Source: Bacillus sp. MUM 116
GTDB taxonomy: Bacteria > Bacillota > Bacilli > Bacillales > Cytobacillaceae
Assembly (NCBI RefSeq): GCF_001866655.1
Contig: NZ_MLYR01000033.1
Span: forward strand, 1 to 48,945
Direction: 5' to 3'
Length of the DNA: 48,945 nucleotides
Shown: piece by piece, positions 8,434 to 15,681 of the stretch
Layout of the letters: each line of letters opens with the position of its first letter
Numbering within the stretch: position 1 is the first letter of the stretch
Translations under genes and position numbers: made by a program
The notes under the pieces: model-generated
The model's input: only the letters and a program-made list of their open reading frames with translations
What the model was told of the DNA's origin: nothing
Database searches by the model: none

Positions 8434-8878
8434 TGAACATACTTTTATCCTTTTAAAAAGTACAATCAATAAAGACGGGTGGCTGGAACTTCCGGCATTC
8501 GGGTATAGCATGTATCCATTTATCCGCCAAGGTAATCTTTGCAGGTTTGTTCCTTGCGATACATCATCGCTAAAAAAGGGTGATATTCTATTGTTCCATT
8601 CCCAGGATTGCCGGTTAATTGCTCATCGGTTCATTGGGACTAAATGGATAAATCATCAACAACGGATTTTACTAAAAGGAGATACAAATCTAGGATTTGA
8701 TTTACCTATTGGGGAAGAAAGAGTGCTCGGTAAACTGGTAAGTGTGCAAAAACAACATTTCAAGCTGTCTCCGAATCATTTTATATCAAAACTCTGGGGG
8801 AAGTTAATTCTCACCTTTCCCTGTTTATCTGGTATTCTTCAAAAATACTTAAATCGGAAATGGAAATTGCAATATTAA
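8423..8878 (+). CDS. S24/S26-family peptidase (ER-type signal peptidase-like)
   Basis: A 151-residue protein. FGYSMYPFIRQG supplies the nucleophile (Ser29 in a Ser-Met-x-Pro box), KKGDILLF is the usual second strand, RLIAHRFIG carries His68 where classical bacterial signal peptidase I has Lys, and LLKGD ends in Asp87. Ser-His-Asp is the arrangement of SipW/Sec11-like enzymes. There is no obvious N-terminal membrane anchor, only a weakly hydrophobic C-terminal region (LWGKLILTFPCLSGIL). In this operon it takes the place that lasso loci give to the transglutaminase-like B2 protease, so it is the best candidate to remove the leader of the peptide at 7022. It overlaps the PqqD gene by 11 bases. 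Confidence 0.8.
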   Translation: MLIDEHTFILLKSTINKDGWLELPAFGYSMYPFIRQGNLCRFVPCDTSSLKKGDILLFHSQDCRLIAHRFIGTKWINHQQRILLKGDTNLGFDLPIGEERVLGKLVSVQKQHFKLSPNHFISKLWGKLILTFPCLSGILQKYLNRKWKLQY

Positions 8879-8900
8879 TTGAATTTTGGAGTGGCCAAAT

Positions 8901-10703
8901 ATGAGGGAACAGATTGAATCACTTATAAAACAATATTTTACCATGAAGGACATTCGCAGAGCGTTAACCTTTGTCATGCCCTATATATTGAAACGTTGGA
9001 AGGCTTATGTATTGATACTCCTGTTATTAGGGGTAGATATTTACTTAACAATAGCCTTTGCAAAGTATTATGGGGACCTGACGGATGCGGCAATTCATGG
9101 CGGATATCATCAGGTTTTATCGTTAGTTCCATATGGTGCATTCCTGATTCTTGCAAGCATTGCCTCAAGCGTATCTTATACTTACTGCAATTTATTTGCG
9201 ACCAACGCTGTAAAAATGGATTTAAAAAATCATTTTTTTCATCATGTTCTCAGATTGCCTGCAGGAGATGCTTCCAACTACCGTTCCGGTGAATTAATGT
9301 CCCACTTTTCTAATGATATCCATGGGGTCGATGGTGTAATTGGCAGTAGCCTTATAAGCCTTATTCGTTTGCCGATTATCTATATTGTGGTCTTCATTTA
9401 TTTAGTGCAAATCAATTTGACTCTTTGTTTAGTGAGTCTGATTATTGCCCCCATCGCCGCATTATCCGGTTTGGTATTTGGATTATTACTACGGAAAAAT
9501 GGCAGATCAATTCACCAGTTAATTGGAAATATTAATCATCATTTAAACGAAACCTTTCATGGTTTTACGATTATCCGTTCTTTTACATTGGAAAGGCTCC
9601 GCTATCATAAATTCGTCAAACAAAATCGGGAATTGCTGAATTTAGAATTAGAAAACACTAAATTTCAAAGCTGGTATAATACCGGCGAGCAGATTATTGG
9701 TTCTATCACTTTTGTTCTAAATCTTTCAATCGGTGCCTTGTTTGTTTCAAAAGGAGAATTAACAGTTGGTGCTTTGTTGACGTTTTTGAATTTGGTTACT
9801 CATTTGTTTTATCCAATTACGGGAATGGCAAATGTGTGGGCCGGTTTCCAACGTTCGGTTGCCGCTTTGGAGCGAGTACTGGATGTCCTCGATAAGCCCG
9901 CTGCTGTTAACGAACTGCCAGCTTTTTCACAGCCACTCAATATTGTAGACTCAATCGAGTTTCGTGATGTGACGTTTGGTTATGTGGAAAATCAAAATGT
10001 TTTTGAACATTTTGATTTGACGATTCCCGCGGGAAAAGTTGTCGCACTTGTGGGCCCGAGCGGTGCGGGGAAGAGCACGCTGTTTAACCTTATACAAGGG
10101 TTTTATCTGCCACAAGCAGGGGAGATTCGGATTGCCGGTAAATCCATTCAGGAGTTAACTGCTTCGGAGTTACGAAGCTCAATTGCCCATGTCCCACAGG
10201 AAACCTTTCTTTTTGCTGGAACCGTTCGTGAAAATCTCTTAATCGCCCGGCCGAATATTACGGAAAAAGAAATGGTCGAGGCTGCCCTCCATGCTGAGAT
10301 TCATGACTTCATCCTTTCACTGCCAAAAGGATATGATACGGAAATCGGTGAAAATGGAATGAAATTATCCGGCGGCCAGAAACAACGGATGGCTATTGCC
10401 CGGGCGATTTTAAAGGATGCTCCTATACTTTTATTGGATGAAGCGACATCGGCTTTGGATGGAGAAACCGAATACTATGTGAAAGAAGCGCTTGATCAGT
10501 TAATGGAAGGAAGGACCACCATTGTCATTGCCCACCGACTATCTACCATCCAAAATTCAGACCTTATTCTAGTGATCGATAATGGCCAAATCGTTCAACA
10601 AGGGACACATAATGAATTAATTAGGGAGCATGGGCTATATCGTAACTTAAATGAAACTTCGTTTACTAAACTAAAACCGTTGGCCATTGTGGCAAAATCA
10701 TAA
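8901..10703 (+). CDS. ABC exporter, fused permease and ATPase (RiPP export)
   Basis: A 600-residue half-transporter: six membrane helices in the first 330 residues, then a nucleotide-binding domain with Walker A GPSGAGKST (about 385-393), Q-loop VPQETFLF, signature LSGGQKQR (489-496), Walker B ILLLDEATSALD and switch His in IAHRLST. All ATPase motifs are intact, so a homodimer could be active. There is no N-terminal C39 peptidase domain, so leader removal must be done by another protein, presumably the S26-type peptidase upstream. The ATG at 8901 is chosen because GGAG lies 9 bases upstream; a TTG at 8886 is the alternative. Lasso peptide exporters of the D type have the same layout. Likely role: export of, and self-protection against, the peptide product. 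Confidence 0.9.
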   Translation: MREQIESLIKQYFTMKDIRRALTFVMPYILKRWKAYVLILLLLGVDIYLTIAFAKYYGDLTDAAIHGGYHQVLSLVPYGAFLILASIASSVSYTYCNLFATNAVKMDLKNHFFHHVLRLPAGDASNYRSGELMSHFSNDIHGVDGVIGSSLISLIRLPIIYIVVFIYLVQINLTLCLVSLIIAPIAALSGLVFGLLLRKNGRSIHQLIGNINHHLNETFHGFTIIRSFTLERLRYHKFVKQNRELLNLELENTKFQSWYNTGEQIIGSITFVLNLSIGALFVSKGELTVGALLTFLNLVTHLFYPITGMANVWAGFQRSVAALERVLDVLDKPAAVNELPAFSQPLNIVDSIEFRDVTFGYVENQNVFEHFDLTIPAGKVVALVGPSGAGKSTLFNLIQGFYLPQAGEIRIAGKSIQELTASELRSSIAHVPQETFLFAGTVRENLLIARPNITEKEMVEAALHAEIHDFILSLPKGYDTEIGENGMKLSGGQKQRMAIARAILKDAPILLLDEATSALDGETEYYVKEALDQLMEGRTTIVIAHRLSTIQNSDLILVIDNGQIVQQGTHNELIREHGLYRNLNETSFTKLKPLAIVAKS

Positions 10704-10721
10704 AAATGAGGTGGTTCTGTA

Positions 10722-11795
10722 ATGATTGAATTAATAAAAGCGATCTATGGGCAGGGACCATTACCTCAAGACAAATTCTATTATCATCATGCAATGAACG
10801 ATATTGAAGAGGATGGGATTGCCTCTCAACTATACTTTTTGCTAAAAAAACAAGGGAAATTGGAGCAAACACCGGATTTCTTCCAGCTTTTTTTAAAAGA
10901 AAACTATGAAAAGGCATTTTATCAAAATCTGTTTATCAAAAGTCAACAAAATGAAATCACAGGGCAGTTTGAGAAACAGGGTATAGATGTTATTCCTTTA
11001 AAAGGAATCCATTTAGCCGAAATGGTTTTCGGTCATGTTGGGGCGAGGGCCACATCTGATATTGATTTATTAATTCGGATAGAGGATCTTGAAAAAGCGA
11101 TTGAGGTTATTCATTTACTTGGGTTTACAGTAGAGGAAGCACCGATTCCCGGCCACTTTCATTGCAGCTATAGCAAGAAACTGCCGAACTCTGAGATGCC
11201 ATTAGTAGTGGAATTGCATTGGAGTCTTGTCAAACAGAGTACATCAAAATTTGACATTGATGACCTATGGAAGGATGCAAGAACGGTTGAGAGATATAAG
11301 CATATTAAAGAACTAACTCCTAATCATACTTTTTACATGATCTGCCTTCATGGCTGGAGGCATAATCTGGACTCCATGAAATATTTCATGGATATCATTC
11401 AAGTCCTTTATCTCTATCATGTAGAACTGGATTTTGAGGAAATATTGAAACTTGCAGCAGTTCATCAAACACATAAAAGAATGATTCGAACCTTATCGAT
11501 CCTTTATTTGCAGTTTCCTTTATTAAATGAAATGAAACCGTTCATTTATAAAAGAGATTTTCCACTATGGAAGTATCGCAATGCCAAGGGGTTTAAAAAA
11601 TATCTTGATTTTCTGGATTACCAATTGTTTAGCTTCGATTCAGCTAAACATAGTTTTGTTGAGTTTATTCATTGGTTAGTGCCATCCAAGTACGAAATTC
11701 CCGACCAACTGTCTGACAGGGAAGGACTGAAAATGTATCTCTTTTTATATAAAAAGAGAATAGCCGGTATGATTAAGGCATTATTTTCAAATTAA
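10722..11795 (+). CDS. nucleotidyltransferase family protein of a RiPP (lasso-type) locus
   Basis: A 357-residue protein. The motif IPLKGIHLAEMVFGHVGARATSDIDLLIR, cited here by its key residues Lys in PLKG and Asp113/Asp115 in SDIDLL, is the polymerase-beta-type nucleotidyltransferase active site (PF14907-like), with the typical EAPIPGHFHCSY and VELHWSLV segments after it. Members of this family accompany lasso peptide kinases in Bacillus and Paenibacillus loci, where their substrate is not settled to my knowledge. GAGGTGG precedes the ATG, 18 bases after the exporter stop, so it is the last gene of the operon. It may add a nucleotide to the phosphorylated peptide; this is inference. Confidence 0.8.
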   Translation: MIELIKAIYGQGPLPQDKFYYHHAMNDIEEDGIASQLYFLLKKQGKLEQTPDFFQLFLKENYEKAFYQNLFIKSQQNEITGQFEKQGIDVIPLKGIHLAEMVFGHVGARATSDIDLLIRIEDLEKAIEVIHLLGFTVEEAPIPGHFHCSYSKKLPNSEMPLVVELHWSLVKQSTSKFDIDDLWKDARTVERYKHIKELTPNHTFYMICLHGWRHNLDSMKYFMDIIQVLYLYHVELDFEEILKLAAVHQTHKRMIRTLSILYLQFPLLNEMKPFIYKRDFPLWKYRNAKGFKKYLDFLDYQLFSFDSAKHSFVEFIHWLVPSKYEIPDQLSDREGLKMYLFLYKKRIAGMIKALFSN

Positions 11796-11796
11796 A

Positions 11797-11823
11797 AGAG
11801 GATGACTTTAAAAGTTATCCTCT
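11797..11823. terminator. hairpin between convergent genes
   Basis: AGAGGATGACTTT pairs with AGTTATCCTCT around a short A-rich loop. On the minus strand it is followed by TTTT, so it works best for the phosphoesterase gene, whose stop codon touches it; it may also end the RiPP-like operon. Confidence 0.6.
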
Positions 11824-12691
11824 AAGTCGTTAAATGGAACACTGTAATTTCCGGCCTGCAATGAAACCTTACCGCAAGCTTCGTCGTACCAATCCCCCGG
11901 TTTACGTACAATGGCATTTTATTTTCTCCAATTTTATATAACCCATCCGAATATTTACTGGCGAGAACCTGTTTAATAATGGGGCCATAAAAAGGAAATC
12001 GTATTTGGCCGCCATGGGAATGTCCCGAGAATTGCGCACTAATTGGGTGCTTAATACTTTCATCCGCAATATCGGGTTCATGGGCAAGCAGGAGCACACA
12101 ATCTTGCTGCGTTCGTCCTTCTACTGCTTTTCCGATGTTTGGATTCCCATACATTTGATCATCGATTCCGGCAATATAAAGGCGCTGCTGATCGACCTCA
12201 ATAAAGTCCTGGTTATTATCCAATACATGAAATTGAGAATTTTTTAGTACGTTAATCACCTGGTTTTTCGTATAAAAATCATGATTCCCGATTACGGCCC
12301 ATTTTCCCCCACGAAGCCCATTTAACGATTGGAGCAGGGGGATAGCCGGTTCTGGTTTATAATTCCCAATCTGTACCAAGTCTCCCGTAAAGAATATAAT
12401 GTCTGGCTTTAAACCATTTATCAATTTAATCACATGTTGAAAATCGTCTATCCCGTAATGAAAGCCTAAATGAACATCACTAAATTGAACAATCCGCCAG
12501 CCTTCAAATGCTTTAGGAAGGTTTTTAATTTTTAGCTTTACTTCTTTTACCTGGTACCAAAACCGTTCTATTTTAAATGAGTAGGTTCCCATCATGATTC
12601 CAGCTGCCAGCAAGCCCAAATACATTTTTCCTGATTTTTTTAGAAAGGTTCTTCGCGTAAGTACCTTCTTTTTTGATTGTAATTCTGTCAT
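11822..12691 (-). CDS. Tat-exported metallophosphoesterase (YkuE-like)
   Basis: A 289-residue protein with the five metal-binding blocks of calcineurin-like phosphoesterases: FSDVHLG, TGDLV, GNHDF, LLAHEPD and FSGHSHGGQ. The N-terminus LTRRTFLKKSGKMYLGLLAAG is a twin-arginine signal, as in B. subtilis YkuE, which the TatAy-Cy pathway places at the cell wall; length also agrees. The likely role is hydrolysis of phosphoesters outside the membrane; the physiological substrate is not known. AAAGGGG lies a few bases before the ATG. An 18-bp palindrome shared with the RiPP-like operon lies about 40 bases upstream, so this gene may be co-regulated with that operon although it is convergent to it. 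Confidence 0.88.
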   Translation of the reverse strand: MTELQSKKKVLTRRTFLKKSGKMYLGLLAAGIMMGTYSFKIERFWYQVKEVKLKIKNLPKAFEGWRIVQFSDVHLGFHYGIDDFQHVIKLINGLKPDIIFFTGDLVQIGNYKPEPAIPLLQSLNGLRGGKWAVIGNHDFYTKNQVINVLKNSQFHVLDNNQDFIEVDQQRLYIAGIDDQMYGNPNIGKAVEGRTQQDCVLLLAHEPDIADESIKHPISAQFSGHSHGGQIRFPFYGPIIKQVLASKYSDGLYKIGENKMPLYVNRGIGTTKLAVRFHCRPEITVFHLTT

Positions 12692-12729
12692 ATATAACCC
12701 CTTTAAGAGTGCGGTATATTAACGATAAG

Positions 12730-12747
12730 TGTTCTTTTTAAAGAACA
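12730..12747. promoter_or_regulatory. 18-bp palindromic operator, copy c
   Basis: TGTTCTTTTTAAAGAACA has perfect 8-base arms around a 2-base centre and is the best of three copies (others at 6865 and 6981). It lies upstream of the phosphoesterase on the minus strand, where it would overlap a possible -35 (TTCTTT, then TAATAT 18 bases on), and about 200 bases before the secreted-protein gene on the plus strand. Confidence 0.55.
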
Positions 12748-12858
12748 TTATAATCCAATTACCGTGGCTTCTCAACCATTAAAAATAGATGAACTCTGCT
12801 TGTTTATCTTCATGCCATAATGAGTAGGAAATTTATCCTGGTAAAATTGAAAAATAAA

Positions 12859-12918
12859 TTTACAAATTAAGAAAATAGGACTAAAATTCTTAATAAGGGA
12901 TGTTTTTGTTCTTAATAA
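12859..12918 (+). promoter_or_regulatory. promoter and direct repeats before the Cys-rich secreted protein gene
   Basis: TTTACA (12859-12864), a 17-base spacer and TAAAAT (12882-12887) make a good sigma-A type promoter. Two exact copies of TTCTTAATAA follow at 12887-12896 and 12909-12918, separated by 12 bases (22-base period), so they lie on the same face of the helix at and just after the expected transcription start. Confidence 0.5.
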
Positions 12919-12948
12919 AATTAATTGTTGTAAGGGGGGATAAAGTAT

Positions 12949-13317
12949 TTGAAACGGATAAAAGAACTAATTTTTATGGGAATATTCATTGGGTCACTGA
13001 TCATTCCTACTTCTGCATTAGCTTCTTCAAATACAAGTCAATCAAGTTCATACACTGGAATCAACCAATTTATTTCTGACCTTTTTTCTTTCTTTAACAA
13101 GGATTCTTTAGGAACGGTTCAAAATACATCAAAAAATAATGTACCAAATAATCAAGCGAGTGATGATTGGTGGGATTGTTTTTTAAAGTGGCTCTGTAAC
13201 GAAGAAAAACATGATGGCAAGGATGATGACCAATGCAAAGATAAAAAGGGAAAATGGGGCAATGAGGATGGGTGTTTAAGTTCAGCGGAAATTTGGAAAA
13301 GATGGTATTGTAACTAG
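12949..13317 (+). CDS. small secreted Cys- and Trp-rich protein, function unknown
   Basis: A 122-residue protein starting at TTG, with AAGGGGGG about 8 bases upstream. Residues 1-26 are a Sec signal peptide (basic MKRIKEL, then a hydrophobic core, cleavage after SALA). The mature part begins with a Ser/Asn-rich spacer and ends in a compact block with five cysteines and many aromatic and charged residues (DDWWDCFLKWLCNEE, DDDQCKDKKGKWG, EDGCLSS, KRWYCN). I do not recognise the family. The composition suggests a disulfide-stabilised extracellular domain or a peptide toxin; the odd cysteine count would leave one free thiol or allow a dimer. A terminator follows directly, so it is monocistronic. 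It lies beside operator copy c and not far from a BdbD-BdbC disulfide pair. Confidence 0.7.
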   Translation: MKRIKELIFMGIFIGSLIIPTSALASSNTSQSSSYTGINQFISDLFSFFNKDSLGTVQNTSKNNVPNNQASDDWWDCFLKWLCNEEKHDGKDDDQCKDKKGKWGNEDGCLSSAEIWKRWYCN

Positions 13318-13329
13318 TCATTACATACA

Positions 13330-13361
13330 AACAGCTGTCTTTATTTCTTAAGACAGCTGTT
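13330..13361. terminator. bidirectional terminator between convergent genes
   Basis: AACAGCTGTCTT and AAGACAGCTGTT form a perfect 12-bp stem with an 8-base loop, between the stops of the secreted-protein gene and the DUF421 gene. Confidence 0.85.
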
Positions 13362-13362
13362 C

Positions 13363-14067
13363 TTATTTGTATAAAAATATCTTTAAATTTTCCTGATGAT
13401 CTATTGTTCCCAATAGAATATTAACAACTTCAGATTGGTATTGTGCCTTTAACTTGTCTTTTAACCAATTTTCCTCTTTGTTTAATTGACGCAGGATGTG
13501 ATAGTGGATTTTTCCCTCTGTTATAATTGTTTTTGGTAAATCAAACGGTTCTGTTTTCATTTGATAATTCGAAGGTGTCAGTGGTTCATATTGGGGATCG
13601 AGAAAAATAGACATTTTACCGTCCGCTTCCCATAACGCCAATGCTACCTTTTTAACGTCTTCTACTTTTTCCTTTCGTAATTCTGCTAATAAATATTCAA
13701 TTGAAATTCTAGCTTTCAATAATCCTTTGTATAGAATTTCACCATCCTTTATTAGCGGGAAGGGATCAGAATCCATTAATTTTCGAAAGCGGGGCCATTT
13801 TAGGGTTAGGTAGACGCATAACATATATAAGACAACGATTATGATTGTGGAGAGGATGGAACCTTTCATTCCAATACTATGGTCTGATAATGGATGGGCA
13901 ATGATATTCCCCAGCATTAAGGCAATGATAAAATCTAATAATCTTAACTGGGATATAGCACGGCTTCCCATAATTTTTGCTGAAAAAAGCATAAAAAAGA
14001 AAGTAATGATTGCTCTTAAACTCCATTCGATTGTTGTTAATGAATCCTGTCCATGTAAAAAATCCAC
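13363..14067 (-). CDS. DUF421 (YetF-like) membrane protein
   Basis: A 234-residue protein with three N-terminal membrane helices (WSLRAIITFFFMLFSAKIMG, LLDFIIALMLGNIIAHPL, ILSTIIIVVLYMLCVYLTL) and a cytoplasmic beta-rich domain containing the family hallmarks: MGSRAISQL, DFIIALMLGNI, PLIKDGEI and a late stretch like VALALWEADGKMSIF. Bacillus has several such paralogues (YetF, YrbG, YkjA, YdfS type); some are spore membrane proteins, but the molecular role of most is unknown. It is monocistronic on the minus strand and divergent from the riboswitch-SinI unit. No regulatory site is obvious upstream. Confidence 0.85.
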   Translation of the reverse strand: MDFLHGQDSLTTIEWSLRAIITFFFMLFSAKIMGSRAISQLRLLDFIIALMLGNIIAHPLSDHSIGMKGSILSTIIIVVLYMLCVYLTLKWPRFRKLMDSDPFPLIKDGEILYKGLLKARISIEYLLAELRKEKVEDVKKVALALWEADGKMSIFLDPQYEPLTPSNYQMKTEPFDLPKTIITEGKIHYHILRQLNKEENWLKDKLKAQYQSEVVNILLGTIDHQENLKIFLYK

Positions 14068-14287
14068 CTAAACCACCTCTAGTAAATAAAGACTGTTTTA
14101 ATTTATTATGTCTACTTGGTGGAAAAATAAAAGAATGAGTGAAGATTAATGGATTCGAAAAGTTTGTAAGTAGTTTTTTTATCTTATTAACGTATTAAAA
14201 AATCTTGTCGAAATTTTTGGAATTAAATATATTCGGTATAGTGAACTTTTATGGTAATATTTTCATAGATAATAATTTGTAAATAGA

Positions 14288-14362
14288 AAACGGCAAACCT
14301 CTCGAAAGGGTGGGACGCAAAGCTACAGGTCTAAAGTGCTAACTATGACGGCTGAGTTGCCT
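14288..14362 (+). promoter_or_regulatory. class I cyclic-di-GMP riboswitch (GEMM)
   Basis: All invariant parts of the GEMM-I aptamer are present in order: CGGCAAACC at 14291, the tetraloop-bearing CTCGAAAGGG, GTGGGACGCAAAGC, then CAGGTCTAA and, after a short P3 arm, GACGGCTGAGTTGCC. The ligand-contact G of P1 would be G92/G93 of the 142xx block, paired with the CC at 14360-14361. It stands 35 bases upstream of the SinI-like gene and no terminator lies between, so control is probably of translation. High confidence in the aptamer, less in the mechanism. Confidence 0.95.
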
Positions 14363-14384
14363 AAAATACATTTATTTTAGGAGG
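14360..14384 (+). promoter_or_regulatory. putative Shine-Dalgarno-sequestering hairpin (expression platform)
   Basis: CCTAAAATA (14360-14368) can pair with TATTTTAGG (14373-14381). The second strand covers the AGG of the AGGAGG ribosome binding site (14379-14384), and the first strand uses the two C residues that the aptamer needs for its P1 helix. The two structures therefore exclude each other, which predicts that bound cyclic-di-GMP frees the site. Confidence 0.5.
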
Positions 14385-14396
14385 AAAGAAAGAAAA

Positions 14397-14516
14397 ATGG
14401 AAACCCCATTGATTAATGAGAAAGAACTAGATGATGAATGGATCGACCTTATTCTTCAAGCTCGAAATTTGGGAATCTCCATCGAAGAAATTAAGGAGTT
14501 TTTAAAAGTTTCCTAA
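14397..14516 (+). CDS. sinI: SinI-like antirepressor, 39 residues
   Basis: A 39-residue protein. KELDDEWIDLILQARNLGIS followed by IEEIKEFLKVS matches the SinI domain (E-L-D-x-E-W, then two amphipathic helices ending I-x-x-F/Y-L), which in B. subtilis forms a heterodimer with SinR and strips it from biofilm-matrix promoters. It is shorter than B. subtilis SinI (57 residues) because it has no C-terminal tail after the helical hook. AGGAGG lies 12 bases before the ATG, a rather wide spacing. No SinR gene is in the window, so the partner is encoded elsewhere. Placement behind a cyclic-di-GMP riboswitch makes it a direct link from second messenger to the matrix switch. A terminator follows at once: the unit is riboswitch plus this gene only. 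Confidence 0.88.
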   Translation: METPLINEKELDDEWIDLILQARNLGISIEEIKEFLKVS

Positions 14517-14538
14517 GGCCAAATTATGGTCTTTTTTG
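14516..14538 (+). terminator. terminator of the riboswitch-sinI unit
   Basis: AGGCCA, a 5-base loop and TGGTCT (one G-T pair) followed by a run of T. It begins at the stop codon of the SinI-like gene. Confidence 0.7.
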
Positions 14539-14560
14539 TTTCCTGTTTAATTTAAATAAG

Positions 14561-14589
14561 AGGCCTACTTAGAATTACCAAGTAGGCCT
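14561..14589 (-). terminator. terminator of the lactonase gene
   Basis: AGGCCTACTT and AAGTAGGCCT form a perfect 10-bp stem with a 9-base loop, about 35 bases beyond the stop of the minus-strand gene; a T-rich stretch follows on that strand. Confidence 0.7.
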
Positions 14590-14625
14590 AATTGTCAGAG
14601 GATAACTATTGGGTACATACTCAAT

Positions 14626-15681
14626 TTAATAATGTAAAAACTTTACACAAACAGGATAAGGGACCACGATATTTTTTTCTATTAATGTAAGCGTCCCGGT
14701 TTCGACATCCCGTCTATAAAGGACAAGATTGCCTGATTCCTGGTTAGAACCAACCAAATACTTACCAGTCGGATCGATTGAAAAATCCCTTGGCCAATCT
14801 CCTTCCGAGGAAACACGCTCAACGAAACTTAACTCACCTGTAGCTTCGTCTACCCTAAACACAGCAATGCTGTTGTGCCCGCGATTCCCGGCATAGACAA
14901 ATCTGCCGTCAGCGGAAATATGGATACCACTGCCTTGATTATTCTCCGTGAAATCTTCCGGAATTGTGGAAATAAATTGGTTCGGTGTAAAATGGCCATC
15001 TTCTGAATGATAGGTGAGGAAAATAACCTCTGAACTAAACTCCGTCATCACATATGCGAATTTTCCGTTTGGATGGAAGGTAATATGCCTAGGGCCGCTT
15101 CCCGGAGGGGTAGATAGACGGTTTACCTCTTTTAATTTCCCATCCTGGTTGATTTCATATGTAAGAAGTGAATCCGTTCCTAATTCAACGACTGCAATAT
15201 ATTTCTCATCAGGAGTCACCCCGGCGAAATGTGTATGAGCCTTTTCCTGTCTCGAATCCGGACCTGAACCTACATGCTGAATAACGGAAACAGGGGGTTG
15301 GATTAAACCAGTTTCAGCGTCAAGCATATAAGATTCAACGGTTCCTTTATGATAATTTGCACTAAATAAAAATTGATTTTTACTATCCATGCTCACATGG
15401 CAAGGGGAAGATCCCGGAGCTAATTGCGTATTCATGGGAGTAAGCCCGCCAGATTCGCAATCAACTGAAAAAGAAGCCACTCCGCCTTCTTCCCCTTTTT
15501 TGATAACAGCATAAAGATATCGATTATCTATACTAATGTTGAGGTAGGTAGGGTTATCCAGTTCAGCAGCTGCTTTTATATTCGTAATTTTTTCATTCGC
15601 TGTATCAAGAGTAAAAGAATAAATTCCTTTACTATCTCCTTTGGTATAGGTTCCGATATAACCCTTAAATTCATTGTTCAT
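14626..15681 (-). CDS. lactonase family protein (6-phosphogluconolactonase-like beta-propeller)
   Basis: A 351-residue cytoplasmic protein made of repeated propeller blades: blade-closing motifs recur, for example YIGTYTKGDSKGIYSF, NPTYLNISIDNRYLYAV, PCHVSMDSKNQFLFSANY, GPRHITFHPNGKFAYVMTE and WPRDFSIDPTGKYLVGSNQ. This is the PF10282 lactonase family; E. coli Pgl and Bacillus YkgB, both about 330-350 residues, hydrolyse 6-phosphogluconolactone in the pentose phosphate pathway. Substrate here is inferred from the family only. The ATG at 15681 has AGGGGCG upstream. It is monocistronic with its own terminator. Confidence 0.85.
   Translation of the reverse strand: MNNEFKGYIGTYTKGDSKGIYSFTLDTANEKITNIKAAAELDNPTYLNISIDNRYLYAVIKKGEEGGVASFSVDCESGGLTPMNTQLAPGSSPCHVSMDSKNQFLFSANYHKGTVESYMLDAETGLIQPPVSVIQHVGSGPDSRQEKAHTHFAGVTPDEKYIAVVELGTDSLLTYEINQDGKLKEVNRLSTPPGSGPRHITFHPNGKFAYVMTEFSSEVIFLTYHSEDGHFTPNQFISTIPEDFTENNQGSGIHISADGRFVYAGNRGHNSIAVFRVDEATGELSFVERVSSEGDWPRDFSIDPTGKYLVGSNQESGNLVLYRRDVETGTLTLIEKNIVVPYPVCVKFLHY

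Noticed and set aside
7022..11795. A complete lasso peptide cluster.
   Set aside because: No asparagine-synthetase-like cyclase or transglutaminase-like B2 protease is encoded, and the core does not have a ring-forming Asp/Glu at the usual position 7-9 that I could place with confidence.
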